Below are positions 1-13,348 of a stretch of 64,000 bases of DNA, in pieces. The stretch's first letter is position 1. Each line of letters opens with the position of its first letter. Origin of the DNA: Trogon surrucura (taxonomy: Eukaryota > Chordata > Aves > Trogoniformes > Trogonidae); the NCBI GenBank assembly GCA_020746105.1, contig CM036618.1:9370501-9434500 (forward strand). Reading direction: 5' to 3'. Position numbers and translations under genes: made by a program. The notes beneath the pieces are model-generated. The model was given only the letters and a program-made list of their open reading frames with translations. It was not told where the DNA came from and ran no database searches.

Positions 1-1730
1 AACCACCCAGGACAACTTAACAACCAGTCTGGACAAATGTAATTTAATTACTTCTTCCTCACTGGATAAGGTGCTGACCCGTATTTAAAGATCCTGTGTG
101 TTCTCCAACCTCATGCTGAAAAGGAAACTCGCTTCCACCTCAGTTTCTTTTAAGTGCTGCCTAACAGCAGGAAAAGAAAGGACGGCTTTGTTCAACCAAC
201 CATTTTCTCAGCTTCTACCTCTGTCTTGTTCGCCAAGTAAGTCTCCTCAGCAAAATAATGACAGCCCTGACATACATTGCAGAAGAACCAGGAAAGTTAC
301 AGCTCTTTGCCAGGAAGCGAATTTACAGATGTTTTCTTTGGGAAAATCACCTGAAAAGAATAAACCTGGCTTTTAATTGAACTTTAATTCTCTTTCAAAA
401 TCTGGATTATTTTTGCAGCTTCATTTAACTCCAAAATAAATTTTAAAAGATCAGGTCCTTCTGGCCCTCTCTACCACTGGTGATGGCTCAGGGACCTTGT
501 CTAGGGGTTCAAAGTCTAGTGGGAAGAAATCAGTGATCACATTTCCTTGATCCTGTCAGATTCTTTAAGGACCCAGAGGTAGTTCCCTTCCAATTCCTGG
601 CCTCTCTGCAACCGAGGCAGTTACAGGGTACTTATTCCTAAAATATGTAGTTTGACAGTTACTTGAGTAGAAGCTATGCCTGAAATGGGAAACCAGTTTA
701 TTTCCAGAAGCTGCAAGACAACGTGTCTGATCAACTATCATCAAGATGGGAAAAAAGTATTTTGAGAACAAAATTCTGACTCCCTGATTCCCCTACCCAG
801 GAGGGAAATTCTACCTAAAAACTAAAAATAGCTTAGAGGTTGCAGGGTCTGCCTTGGACTTTGTGGCTTTCCATCAGGAATCTCCTCCACAGCCTTGGCC
901 AGCTCCTTGGGCTTTGTCAACCCCACAGCTCGTGCAGACAATTGTACTCAGACTGGCACAATTTGTAGCTATCACGAGTAAGTATCTCACATTGCGATCA
1001 TATCTGGCTGCAATTTAAGAGCACAGATCTGTCTCTCAGCCTGGGTTCACAGGTGCATTTAAAATCAACTTTATTGAATTCAGCAGCATTTAGACTTCCA
1101 AATTACTTAATCTTGCTGGCTAGCTCCAGGCAGTCAGAGAAACGTGCTCTGGAGTGCACCCTGCAATCCTGGTCCTTCACCCCCCACTGTTTGGGATCCA
1201 GATAGGATCTGCCAGAGACCCTTCCAGCCTCCAGCCTGGGATTTCCTTTATGATGAGGATGCAGCAGGGGATGGGTGGTGACGATGGGACCATGCAGTGT
1301 GCTTCCCAAGCTGCCAGGCTCCCCCAAGTTCAGACATAAGTCTCACTGACTGCTGTAAAAGGGGGAAGCTAACGCTGCCTTCTCAGTCTCACAGCCGTAT
1401 GGGGAAGAAAAATCAATTAAAGTTTGTGATATGCTGATATACTGTGGTTCTGGGAGTCACAGAAGTACCTAAGATAGACAGCTAATTGTTACAATTCTGG
1501 CAGTACATCCCATGTTGAGGCACACTGCGAGCTCTGTGAAAACTCTTTTTTTAATAGATGATTTACTAAAGCTACTCAAAATATACTACTTCACTGTTTG
1601 GTGTATTTCAGAATCCTAGAGGCCCAAATTGAGAGTGAGAGCTTCTTGCTGTCCAAAATGATATTAAGATTTGTACACATACTGCCCTGATGAGCTGAGT
1701 ATATTAGCTGAGAACTGAGGATGTTTTGTC
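1..1730. other. Unique sequence, no gene seen
   Basis: I see no gene, RNA or recognisable repeat here. Open frames are short (the longest, at about 98-376 on the plus strand, begins at a non-ATG codon) and carry no motif I recognise. There is no CpG-rich promoter-like stretch. Confidence 0.6.
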
Positions 1731-1862
1731 ATTGCAGTTTTCCTTATGAGCTGAGACTCAGAAATATGAAATCTAACTCCCAAGGTCACATAGCAAGACT
1801 CAGAACAGCTAGGACCTGAATCCACTGTCAGATCTGTGGTAAGGTACAAGGCTATCCTTCCA
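1731..1862 (+). mobile_element. Ancient MIR-like SINE fragment
   Basis: The stretch follows the central and 3' part of a MIR-type tRNA-derived SINE. It has a 'gagctgagactcagaaa' block, then 'cccaaggtcacatagcaaga', then 'cagctaggacctgaatcc', in the order and spacing of the MIR consensus. This is an old, diverged, non-autonomous element with no coding capacity. MIR elements were mobilised by L2 LINEs before birds arose, so a copy this old is a fixed relic. Recognition is from memory of the consensus. Confidence 0.6.
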
Positions 1863-4800
1863 GTACTCTTTCATTTTTTAAAAATTGCAAATAAAAACTG
1901 CCGAATTTCAATTGCTCCCTGCTCTTGTCAAAAGTATGCATAGCTGTTCATTGTTTTTCATTGAGTTTTATTGGGTTTTGCATGGAGTGTCTGTAGTGTG
2001 TGATCTATTAAAAACCATTAGAGGAACATGTGGACATGCCATGGTGACTTGACTGAAGTGGCTACATCTGTATGGTGAATTAAAGAGGTCCTGGCTATGG
2101 ATATGGCAGGATAGTGCCAGTTCTTTAATGCAGGGTGTGCCTACTGGAACTGGACCATAGCCCATGCTAACTCCTAAACTGTGTCTGAAATTTTTTTAGT
2201 TAGCTTTGGGAAAAAACATGCCACACACCATTCAAGCCATTTAACAGGACAGACAACTGGGGTCCAGAGCCTGTGCCCTGGCACTGCTTAGTTTAGAAGT
2301 ACAGATGAAGCCAACAGAGTTAGTTGGGATGCCTTACATGTAGATTCTTCTTGTCGTACACATCTGCCATCCTCAGACAGGTCCATATTCTACAGGTGGC
2401 TTTGAAAAGCCAACACAATTCTTAGAAAAACAAAAAACAGTGTGAAGTTGTAATGAAAAACTACATTCTCTTGTACTCACACACAGACGTAGATCCATGC
2501 AGAGAAAGTATGCAACTGATATAACAAGAAGTCTGGTGCTAGTCAGTAAAAAAATGTCACATTTCATAATTTTCATATAATAGCCATCTTTTCTGAAACT
2601 GAATTACAACATCCAACTGTTAGCCTACTCTGGGTATCTTCAAATCTCTTTCTGAGTGTTTTACATTTTTCCATTTCCATTTGCTGTGTTAACATGGCAT
2701 TTGATTTGGCTCTGGCCAAGAGGCCAAGAAGATCAATTCAGTGTCAGGTGTCTTATTGGCCCATGGATTCGCCACTGAGACACTGGGGAGGATTGGTGTA
2801 GCAAGCGTCCCACCTTGAATGCAACAGGAACCCATAACCCCCACTAGGAACTCATTGTCCACCTGCTTTGGGGCCAGGAGTGCAAGTCTGTTCCTATGCT
2901 GATGTCTTCTAACCCCGACGCAAAGCCTTAGTAGAGCTTTGTTTTTTGTTTGTTTTTTTTTCCCTTAAAATTTTAATGTCTAGGCCTTCGTTAATATATT
3001 TCATTAACAGCTGAAAGAGATGAGATCCTTATTTATTTTTATGAGAATATATGTGGCTTTTTCATCTTCAGTTTTCCAGCAATGACTAGTACCTTTACAT
3101 ATAAAGCAGTGTGGCACTCCCCTCCTTCTACCCTTCTTAATGGAAAAGTAAATGCTTATTCTTTCCTTCTACCTGATGCATACCTTCCAAATACTATAAA
3201 GATATGAACCCGATGGAGTTTCTAAATTATAAAGCAAGAGTTCTTTTATATTGCTGCGAATAACAACTGGAAATCTAGTTCTTTATAATAAGTTATTTAT
3301 TCTCCATTTTGAGGTTTTATCCACACCCCAGGAGGTGGCCATGTATATTTCAACAGGTGCTGCATCAAGATTGCTATGATACTCTCAAACCATATTAGAT
3401 TGTATCCAGTGGAAAGAAATGAATTTGAGAGCAAGACTTACAGGCTGATGAAAAGCGAAAATCTTTTCTCTTGTTGAATGCAAAATTTTCTATTAGGTTC
3501 ATAGCTGTTATCAGCATCAGCCTCATGTAAATACATATTTATGATCTAATACACAGCACTGACAGTATGTCTGGGAGAACAAGTATCTGTGTAGTGCACT
3601 CTGGCCAGAAAATTTACAGAAGCTTTCCAAATCTCCTGAGAAATATAACAATAGAGTTCAAAAGGGACTAAGGTGGTGGGCAGGAGGAGGCATTGCAGTA
3701 GGATCACTACATGACATGGTTATTTGCTTGCTTTTAAGGAAAAGTAAGCACACCTGTTTCTGATTCATGACAAGAAGTCAGGAGGGTCAGAAGCATGGGG
3801 AAGAAATAGTATATGGTCTTAAGGGGAGAGAGGGCATGTGATGTTGGAGGGAAGTTTTTTTCTTGATTGAGTGGTCCTCTATTTCCAACAAATGCAATAC
3901 CTCTAAACTATAATTCTGCTATTTCGAAACAGCCTCCAGTGAGATGTCTGTTAAAGTATCTGTGTATGGTTCGTATAACCCACCTTATCAAAGTACATGA
4001 ACACTTCATAATCTTCAGTGCTCTTTTCCTTTCAAACCCGGGAAAAACTTTTGTCCTCATCACTACAGATAAAGCAGACAGACAGAAGAGACTTTTTCCA
4101 CACACTGGCTTCAAATAGGGTGTCTGATGATTCTTGCCCTGTGTCCCTTGTCCACGTGCCTCTTGAGGTGCCAGTTGTCCCTTTCTCATGTAAGCATAAC
4201 ATGACTTGCAGAAGAGAATAATCTCCTAGATAACAACTCTTCTTTAAGCTCAGTACCTTTAAATTTCTGTCCAGAAAGGACATAGCAAAGTCTGCTTCTG
4301 AACTTGCTGGGGCTGGGGACATGCACAAAGAAATTTGTTGCAGTAGACATGTGGAAAGAACTGTTGCAAAATGAGATTGCTGGTACCTTTGGGTTTTCCC
4401 ACCAACAGAGTAAGATTTTATGTTCTTTATTCTTTTATAGTTAGCTGCTTTTAATACATACATATACAATATGAAATATATAGTCTTATATATAGTCTAA
4501 TTTTGATTTTAATTTGGTGAGTGCAGATGGCTCTATTTCACAACAGCTAAGATCACAAGAGTGATAATAGCAAATCTTTATGTCTCTGTCTGTTTGACAG
4601 AGAACAAGAACCGCTGTTTCTAGAGACCATTTTCTCTAATTGCCCAACAAATTCCTCAAACTGTATTAAACGGATGGGGCAGACTTCAAGATAAAGTACT
4701 TAAATTTATACATCTGTAGGCAGATGCCTGTAGTTACTAGGCCAACCCTTATAATCAGAGGAGAGGTAATCAATGCAGTCCATGCTGCCTGCAGATCCAC

Positions 4801-7800
4801 TGAGATGACCAGCAGCTAGAAGAATGAGTCCGTTGTCTATGCAGTCATCCAGTGACATCTGAAATTGCCTAGGATATTGCACCTGTATAGGAAGGCTATG
4901 AGACTGCTTTTGGTCCTGTGCCAGCCCAGTGAGAATGTCTTACATGACATTAGATGCCAATATATATGCCTTTTCATTTTCCTAAACATGGGTGTCTGGT
5001 ATCATTTCAGGTGTGGTGGACTACCATTAACCCTTCTTTCCTGTCACCAGTCTTGTGATGTGAGGGTCTTGATCAAATTAGATGAGGTGTCTGGGATTGC
5101 AAGGAGCCATCTGCTATAAGGAGCAGTGGCAGCAGCTCCCAACTCTTCTCTTGGGAGCTGCATTCGAGTAGCCCCTGCTTGACCTATGTTGACCTAGATC
5201 ACTGTGAGCAGCCTCTTCTGTGACTGGTCATGTAATCTATTGATTCAGTCCCTGCACCTGTCCTGAATCTACCTCATCACTGTGGTGTCATTTGGTAATA
5301 TGGGCTCTTTACTAGTTGTGACTACCATCATGGGACCTGCTATGGTCATCTTACTGGGGTTCCATGGCGCTGCCCCTTTGCTGGTGAGGTCTTTGCCCTG
5401 TTGTCTTCCTTGCTCCCAGCTTCATTTCACTTGCGGGACAACACCAAGCCTTGTTGCTCCCTAGTGCACATGACGTATTGAATCCCTGGGACATCTCAGA
5501 TGACACTGTGTTTAGACAACCGAGTTTGACATCTGACTGCTTTAGGTTGTGCTAAATCACTCTCCAGGTGCCATTGTCTGCACTGACTAAAGAGGAGTTT
5601 GTGTGCCCTTCTAAAGCTAAGGTGTTAAACTCTAGGGCGTCTTAAATGGAGTGGTGACTAGTTATAGGTAGCTGAAAGAGCCCACACTGCCAACTGACTG
5701 GGAGAGGATGAACTTATTCCAGGTGCTCTTTAAAAGTGGGAAGGCAAGATCAAATGTAAGGAATGACTGAAAAGTGACAAACAGCAGAAGCTCTGAAGAG
5801 CACTCTCTCAGTATAAATGGAGTGAACATTTTGAAAGGCCTTTAAAATTGATTATATTCTTTTCTTCTCTTGCAACAAATCTGTGAGATATGCTGAAACT
5901 TTACATAAATTATAGGCAGAATCAATTTTTTCTTTGGGTCAAGGAATTTTTCCCTACTCATCTGAAATATGCAAGGTAATAAAATATAGGATTAATGTGT
6001 CTTAATGAAACATCAGGCATACATATTTATGCATAGATTTTAGCACAGTGAAATACAAAATAGAGTTTCCAGTGAAATAATAATAAAAAACCCAGCTAAT
6101 CTCTGCATTGTTTTTCTTTCCATTTCTCTTTTCTTTCCTCTTACTTTTGTTCTATAACTCAGGGCACTTATCCAGCAATTATTTAAGCTTCATGCCTATT
6201 AATGTCATTCAGGCTACTCATAGGAATAAAATTAACTGAATACCTAAGTGCTCTTCAGGACTGAATCTTCTATATCCAGAATCCCAATATGCACGAATAT
6301 TTGTTTCAGTTCTGAGCATCTGCTCTATTTGGCCACAGTATCACCCATAGCCTTTGTGGTAAAGGGATTTCCTTTACTAAAACACTTGAGGAAAAGTAAT
6401 ACTTTTTGAAGGGCTGAGAATCCATTTTGGTTTTGACCAACAGGTTTCCCAAGTATCTCTTGAATGGCCAGACACATGGAGCTTGCCTAGTTCAGAACAC
6501 TGGACTTGGTGCAGCTTAAAACTTGGGACAAGCATGTTTGGGGCAGTAATTTACGTCTACCCAAGCATGCATTGCAGCCTCCCCTAGCATCACTCCAAAA
6601 GAGATTGAAGGGAAAGTATAAAATATACCAGGGAGTTCCTGAATACTAACCCGATAAGAAAGTGGCAAGGTGATAATGTTGAAATCCCACCGTCCTTTGT
6701 AGGGTCCGAAACTCATCACTACCCTCTTCTCTTGCCCTACTAGTAATTGTGGACAGCTCCAAAATGCTCCGTTACAGGTCCTAGAGGTCCCGTCCTGCAT
6801 TGTGCCCCTGTACCTCGTGCCCTGTTGGGGGCTTTGTGAACCCTCCTGTGCCTTTTTGGGTGCTAGAAAAGTGTGAAGAAGAAGCCACAAAGGGAGTCCA
6901 CTGTGCAATGTGGAAAACCTCACCAAAATCAAGAGGGACCACCAACCAGTGTAATACGGACAGAGTTTCTAGATCTGGCTGTCTGATAAAGCAGCAAAGG
7001 AAGAGGGAAGGAAGTTCAAGATATGAATTTGAGCTGGGAACTTCTGATGAACAGTGCAATAGACAGGTTAAAATCAAAGATGAATTTGGTTAGAGTTGGC
7101 AATTCCCCGTTCCTCCTGCTATTCACCAGTGGTCACGTTTTTGTTGGCCTAATTAGATTTTAAAAAAACTTTAAGCCATCCAGTCAGAAAACAGTGTCAA
7201 GTGACATAAGTGCCCTTTAAATCCTGTGAGAAAAGAATTGCAAATAATGAAGGAGCTAAACCAGCTCTCTCCATTTGGGGGATATTTTTTCACAGAGATG
7301 ACTTAGAGACTATTTGCCAAAAATGGATACGTTTGTAGGAATCGGGGCTCATTTGCGTGCTGTTAGGAATGGTGCTTGTGAAACACAGGAGTGACTAAAT
7401 CACAAAGATCCTGTTCTCAGCTTGTGGGCAAAACCATCCCCCATGCAAGTGGGCGATGATTTACCAGGTTATCCAAGAGAGAATTCTGAAAACCAGTGAA
7501 AGGTTTTTTGGGAGTGTTGCTTTGCATCTTATCCAAAGCTCTTTTCACAAGGCAGGAAACTACAGTGATAGACTTAGCTGTGCTGTTACACTAAGGCTGT
7601 CAGAGTTTAAGCATCACTATAATGTATCATGAGGAACACTGTACCACTTGCATTGGAAATGTGTCAAAGCTCTTTCTTTCTCTTTTTTTTTTTCTCTTGA
7701 GCTGCAGAAGACAGGAGCATTTGTAAGCCATGAAGCACAAAAGGAAAAACAAAAGCATTTTTATTACTATAATTGAGAATTTGGAAGAAGGGAGTTAAGT

Positions 7801-8195
7801 GCTTGTACCTAATTGTACTGCAATTACCCTGTTTAATCCAGCAACAGGCTTCTTTCAAGCCTCATCACTATACCTGTGTAGAAGAATCTTATTTCACCAC
7901 TTACGAAAGACTTGTCACTTTGGATATTAAGCACAATAAAGCTTCTCATTTCCTCTGCCTCAATTTTCCATAGGAATCATTAGAAAGATAAAGACAGACA
8001 ATGCAGAATGTGGCCTCATTAATGAGATTGTACCAAGAATGAATGGGACTCAATGTCTACAGTATTTACAAACAAGTAAGACACAAGTTATTAGTGTCTG
8101 ATTGTTTACCTTACCTTCATTGTTCATATGTTCTTTGCTACTGTTGTAAGCAAACCCTTCATCATCTTTAATGTGTTTCTTCTCTTCTTAAAACC
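1863..8195. other. Long unique stretch, no gene seen
   Basis: No gene is supported. It contains short T-rich runs near 2941-2962 and a pyrimidine-rich run at 7671-7697. Two long open frames on the minus strand (4032-4469, 145 codons; 6516-6932, 138 codons) resemble no family I know and lack splice or codon evidence; I treat both as chance. AT-rich TA repeats lie near 4456-4500. Confidence 0.55.
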
Positions 8196-8440
8196 CAGGC
8201 AGAGTGAGGTACTGCTACTCCTGCTTTACAGGTGGAGAAATGAAGTTCAAAAAGATTACATCTGATCTTTCGAAGACACTACTTTCTATTTAGATCAAGC
8301 AAGAATGGGATGCCTGTATGTCTCCAAGGACCTGAGTGACTTGCCCAAGGTCATGTGCAAACTGAGCAGGATGGGACCTGAGTTCCAAGAGAGTCCTTTA
8401 ATGACTCGTCTGACCCTCCTAGGTATACCTGGCTTTGTTT
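8196..8440 (+). mobile_element. Ancient MIR SINE, interrupted
   Basis: Two diagnostic MIR blocks are visible. The first is 'ctttacaggtggagaaatga' at about 8224-8243, equivalent to the 'tttacagatgaggaaactga' core. The second is 'gacttgcccaaggtca' at 8338-8353, followed by a segment equivalent to the MIR 'gcagagctgggacttgaacccag' region at about 8358-8383. In the consensus these blocks are nearly contiguous. Here roughly 75 nt of unrelated sequence (about 8258-8331) separates them, so the copy is interrupted or rearranged. It is the best-preserved MIR in the window and lies 250 bp upstream of an L2-like reverse-transcriptase relic in the same orientation. Confidence 0.75.
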
Positions 8441-8689
8441 TCACTCTCTGCCTGAACAGCACAGCCCTCCTTAACTCCTTTTTGTGTTACATCTATTTAC
8501 GAATACCTGGTTTGATCTGTCCTTTCATCCCTTGATTCTGCATGTAAAGAACCTAAGCATGTCTGTATTTCATGGCTCCTCTGATGCCCTAGTCATGTTC
8601 TAGCACCCTCTTCCCCTGCATGGTTGGAATGTCCTCACTCACCCTCCAACAAGTTGCTCTAAAGGATTCTGGAATACTTTGGTATTTGT

Positions 8690-9155
8690 GTCAGGATGCA
8701 GGTTGCTCTCTGTCTCTAATTTCTAATGGTCCAAATTATTCTGACCTCTCAAGATCGTGGAGCAAATTGAGGTATACATATGGTTTCCTGCTACTCCACG
8801 TGAGTGGTTTAAACCTTTTCTCTCTGCCTGTGTTTGGTTTTCCCTGTTAGATAATGCTCTGTTTGAGCCTGATGAGATAAACTGTGGTGTTCCTCAGAGC
8901 TCTATGCTGGCCCCTATCCTCTTTAGCATTTATGTGCTGGGATCCCACCTCCCTCTTTTATAAAAGTTTGATATAACTTAAGTGCTCTTCCCTGCTCAGA
9001 AGGCAGATAGGTCCTTTATGGTTTTGCTATGCTGGAATATTCAGGCAGTGTCATCTTTATACCTCTTCAGTGTACACTGGACATTTGAGGCTGCACATTT
9101 GAAAACTGGCTTAAACTCAGCTTCCATAAAATGGGGATTGTACTAATTGACAAAT
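8690..9155 (+). pseudogene. Decayed LINE reverse-transcriptase relic (L2-like)
   Basis: This is a non-functional remnant of a non-LTR retrotransposon reverse transcriptase. The frame at 8757-8963 reads EWFKPFLSACVWFSLL, then about 12 codons later GVPQSSMLAPILFSIYVL (from about 8886). That matches the conserved LINE palm motif of the form GVPQGSxLGPLLFSxY and the upstream WFxSYLS segment, at the spacing seen in L2/CR1-clade enzymes. Further on, in other frames, 'tgctatgctg' (about 9025) resembles the codons of the C-Y-A-D-D active site, and NWLKLSFHKMGIVLID (from about 9104) resembles the thumb segment NFLxLNxxKTEVLLI. The pieces lie in three frames with stops between them and altered spacing, so the copy has decayed heavily. 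It is distinct from the CR1 copies elsewhere in the window, which read VLFNIF at this box. L2 is my best guess; another old CR1-clade LINE is possible. The core motif is solid; the flanking assignments are tentative. Confidence 0.6.
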
Positions 9156-9237
9156 AAACAGACAAACTCCCAGCATATTGGCTATTTCTACATTTTATTG
9201 GTAACACAGTTAATCATTTTAATGATAATACAGAACC

Positions 9238-9305
9238 CTGCATTTTTACAAGGTCTTGTTTCCCAAAGGATACTGAAGTACTTTGCAAACTCAGTCTAAT
9301 CTAAT
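9238..9305 (+). mobile_element. MIR-like SINE fragment (upstream part)
   Basis: 'cccaaaggatactgaagtac' followed by 'tttgcaaac' matches a common ancient amniote SINE segment, 'cccaaggatctcaaagcac' followed by 'tttacaaac'. Only this short part is recognisable. It lies just downstream of the L2-like relic in the same orientation. Confidence 0.45.
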
Positions 9306-12300
9306 CTATCTCTTCTCCCAATGCTGAACTGCAGATCCCTTTGGAGTTGAAAGAATTGGCTGTCTAAGAACATAGAAAATGTTACTGAAGAATTTGGGAT
9401 GTAAACAAGTGGAAGGAATTACCATATACTCATTGATGTCTTTTACTAGGAAGTGGGAAGCAAAACCACCGGGAGAAACAGATGATATTTACTCACTATT
9501 GATCCCAACAACACAGTTATTGCTGCAGGAGTAGGAAAGAGGACAGAGTATGCTGGGAGTAGGAGAGGTGACAGAGGAACAAAGCTGATACCCTGCAGCA
9601 GTGGGAGGTGGAGGCTAATCCTGCAAAGTATCAAATATTGCGAGTTTTCTGAAGTGATATCTGGTTATAGTAAGATGGACTGGACTGGAGTAATTTGGAA
9701 TAATTAATTGAGACCTTCATTCTCCATCTTACAAAGTCCATTTTTGTTCAAATTGACTCTAATTCAGTAATTTCCCTCTTTCCTGGGGGAAATGCAAAAT
9801 GCTGTCGTTTTATCTTCTTGTATCGGATGTTTGCCACTGCCTGATACTAACAATACTCAGACTGCATGTGCCTAACCTCACTTCAATCAATATGCTGTAT
9901 TTTTACAAAGACCCATATTTCAGAATTTGGGTAAACAATGATCTCCTGTTGCTGGATGAGTGATAAAAGCTCAACATGGTTAGTCTGAATTTCACTCTTT
10001 AGTTTGCAAATGGTTATTTCTCACCATTGTTCCTTGGAGCTTAAGTTGATTATTACACATTAGCTCTTAATATCTGTGGCTTATGCCTGCTGTATAAAAG
10101 GAGGTGATGCACCAGTGAATGATGGTCTAAACATATATTTAGAATGTCACCTAATGTAGCTATAGTTATCTGCCCAAGAAAGTATCAACACACAAGACAG
10201 GTAATCACTATTCATCTTAATTACTATAATAACAGATCCAACATTCAGGAATAGCTCAACTGCACTGTCCTGTATTTATTTTATTACTGGCAGTGACACA
10301 GATCTTTAAAGTTCGGTGATTAATTAATGGTTTTACCAATAACTTCAGTGTGTCTGCTGCTGGGAAGAGAAGTTTTGACACTGAGTTTTCAATCACTTTT
10401 AGCTTCTGGGATATTCTCCTTTTTGTATTTTTTTTAACCATAAAAGTGCTTTTTGAGTTTATAAAAGACTACCTTCCCCATGTAAGCATAAAGGAAGAGC
10501 CTGTTGTCAGAGAACTAGAAACCCCTCGACATCTTCATTAAGCCAAAAAATGGACTATGAGGAACTCTAGTGTAGGAGCAGGAGGTGTTGATGCTTCCTC
10601 TCAAGGTTGTCTGTAAGCTCCAGAGTCCGTGAAAGATGTGGGGGTGCTAAGCAGGTTACAAGGAGCCTTGGATAGTCCAGGCATCATGGGAGTATTTTGG
10701 TTTGCACTTGAGATCATTCCATTCATATTCCTTCGTTCCAGGTGTTATAAAAGAGACCATCTTCACTCTTTCTCTGTTACCAGGTAACATAGCATACAGT
10801 CTGCGGGTCCACAACCCATCCACAGAGAAGTTTAATGACAATTGTATAATTTTATCTTTCCAGACGCAGTCTCAAATTCCTTCTTTGATGCTCTCTGTTG
10901 GCTGTGTATGCTGGTAAATGTAACCAAACATAATTTTGTGGCCTGGCAGGCAGGTGACACAGAACAGACCACCACCCAAAATAAGGTTCCCATGTCCCAA
11001 CAGCCTGCCAGGAGTTGCTCCTGCATCATACCAATGACATCATTGTGCCTGGAAATTATTTGAACTTGTTAGACCAAGATAAAACCACACCAGCAACTGG
11101 TGTAACAATTTAAAAATATAGATTTAATAGTAGAAGTAATTATTGCAGACATAGTTATTAAGTAGAGACAATCATCAAGATTTATTAGTATAAACCAGTC
11201 TATTGCCTAAAACACAGTTTATAACAAGGAATCTAGATCAGAATTACCTTTTCGCATTGCTGAGGAGGTGAAATATGCAGGAAACCAAACTGAGTTTCTT
11301 AAAGATAATCTAGTTTAAAATAACATATTAGCAAATCAGAGGAAAGTACAGTGGGCAGTGGGAAAGGTCAGGGGGCATGTGGTCATTCTTACCACCATCC
11401 CAGTGACAGTGTAAAATTAATTTCTAGTACAGACTGAGCTAAACTGAACGTATTATCAGCAAAATTAGCCTTTTGGAAAGAGGGTTTATTTTGTATTAAA
11501 GTCTTGTTTTGTCTGAAATGCTGAGCTTTGTGAGATGACATAGATAAATGTTTTCACTCTGGACACGTCCTTCAATGCTGGTTGATAGCCCCACAGGAGG
11601 AGAAAGTAAGGTATCAATGCAGAACAGAAAATGGCACTCATTAGTTTGTAATTAATGACAAGTGAGTTAGGATAGCAAATGGAAGTGTGGGAGTGCTCAA
11701 GGGAATTCTTCTACAGCTCTTCCAAAAATATCATTTAAGTCTTTATGTTTCTGAATTACAGCAGAGGAATTGCATTGGTTTATTCACCGTATTTACCATG
11801 ATGTTGATGATTCATCATTGGCTGTATTGAAAGAATGACCAGAAACCTTGATTAAAATTTGTTCCCAATGTGCTTGGTCTTGTGTGTATCAAAAGATAAG
11901 GGCAGCAGAAGGGGAAGAGAAAGCATTTACTTCCCAATTTTATAAATGCGCAGAGGGGCTAATGTGGTTTTTTTCCAAGGTCAGACTGGAAGTCTGTGGA
12001 AGTGTGTGTGAGAGAGACTTTCTCTCTGGGGACTAATTCAGTCCCTTACCTGTAAGACCATCCTGCTTTCCTACACTAATGGTTGAACACCATAACCTGT
12101 GTTTTTAGTGCCACACTAAGAAACATTGACCCAGTTAAGTGAAAAAAAAGGTGCCTTAGAATGATTGAAGCTGAGCATTATCTTTGTCTCGATCAAGGAC
12201 AAAATGTAAATCTTCACTGAAGGTGTGGATTCATAGCAACAAACACTCACGGTGAGAAAAGCATTCAGGAGATAAATGGAATTTATCTGACAGTGTAAGT

Positions 12301-13093
12301 TCAAACTAAAATCTAAAGTAATGCACTGAACAGTGTTTAACAAGATTTCAGTGACTCCTGGTGCCTTTATAATCTGCCTAGTCCTTTGAAAATGTTTCCT
12401 TTATAAATGTTTATCCCGGCTGTCTAGTGAGATTAAGAGCTTTTCTCTTTGAGTGCCATGTTCACCAACAGTCCAGCATTTATTTGGTTTGGCAGTTCCT
12501 TTGGCATCAAAAGTGTGGTCATTTCTCCAAGCTGTCTTCAAAGGGTCATTCAGTTACTTCTCATGGAAATAGCCATGTCTTACCAATTCATTTTGGGAGA
12601 GCTAAATCTTAATGCCCAAGAAAGTACACGCTTAGTCAGCAGTCAGGCAGGTGTGTTACCCTTTACAGCTTGTTTACACATTGTACTCGAATCTTGACCT
12701 ATGGAGCTGGTTACTGTGCATGAGGTGTCTTATGACATCTGAGATGTCCTACAACATCCATGGCTACTGCACAGCGTGACAGATATGATGTGATCTGCAG
12801 GAAACCTGTGTCCTTCTGGAGTGGCGTGTAGACCCTGGAGAAGGCACTTGACAGTGACTGAAACAGTATAGGATCTTTATCTTTGAGTGGCCCAGGGAAC
12901 GGCCATTTAAAGTTTTTTTAAACTTCACAGAGTGCACTGGGTAGTAGCTTGATTCATTATACGTCCGGTTAACCAGGACATATAAAGACACTTTGAGACA
13001 CCATAGTCCATCCTGCTTGTTTTCCAGCTGCTTCTGAAAAATGGGGCTCTTGAAAGTCATATACAAAGCAGAATCATCATTTTTCACCAATAT
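9306..13093. other. Unique sequence, no gene seen
   Basis: No coding, RNA or repeat feature is supported. Short frames of 60-75 codons occur on both strands, as expected by chance. Confidence 0.55.
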
Positions 13094-13190
13094 TGGACAC
13101 TTTTAAGATTCAGTTGGACAGGGTGCTGGGCCATCGTATCTACAGGTTTGACCAGAGGATCCTTGAGGTCCCTTCCAATGTGAGACTTAT
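13094..13190 (+). mobile_element. CR1 LINE 3'-end fragment
   Basis: The stretch reads as the last part of a CR1 3' region on the plus strand: 'ttggacagggtgctgggcca' followed about 30 nt later by 'gaccagaggatccttgaggt' and 'cccttccaat'. No octamer tail is left and substitutions are many, so this is an old copy. Confidence 0.7.
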
Positions 13191-13348
13191 ACACGGAATT
13201 TCAGCACCCGAACAGAACACTGGAATTGAATAAGTATCTCCAAAATTCAGGCTCAACTTATTGTCTCTTGTCCTTCCCTACTGTGGCTGGACAGATACTG
13301 TTCAAGAATAATAGACTCTACACTAATGTTGCATATAATCACTGGAAG

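Noticed and set aside
4032..4469. 145-codon minus-strand frame, longest outside repeats
   Set aside because: No motif, no homologue I recognise and no splice or promoter context. A frame of this length is expected occasionally in 64 kb.
6516..6932. 138-codon minus-strand frame overlapping a 98-codon frame
   Set aside because: Two overlapping frames on the same strand with no recognisable domains; treated as chance.
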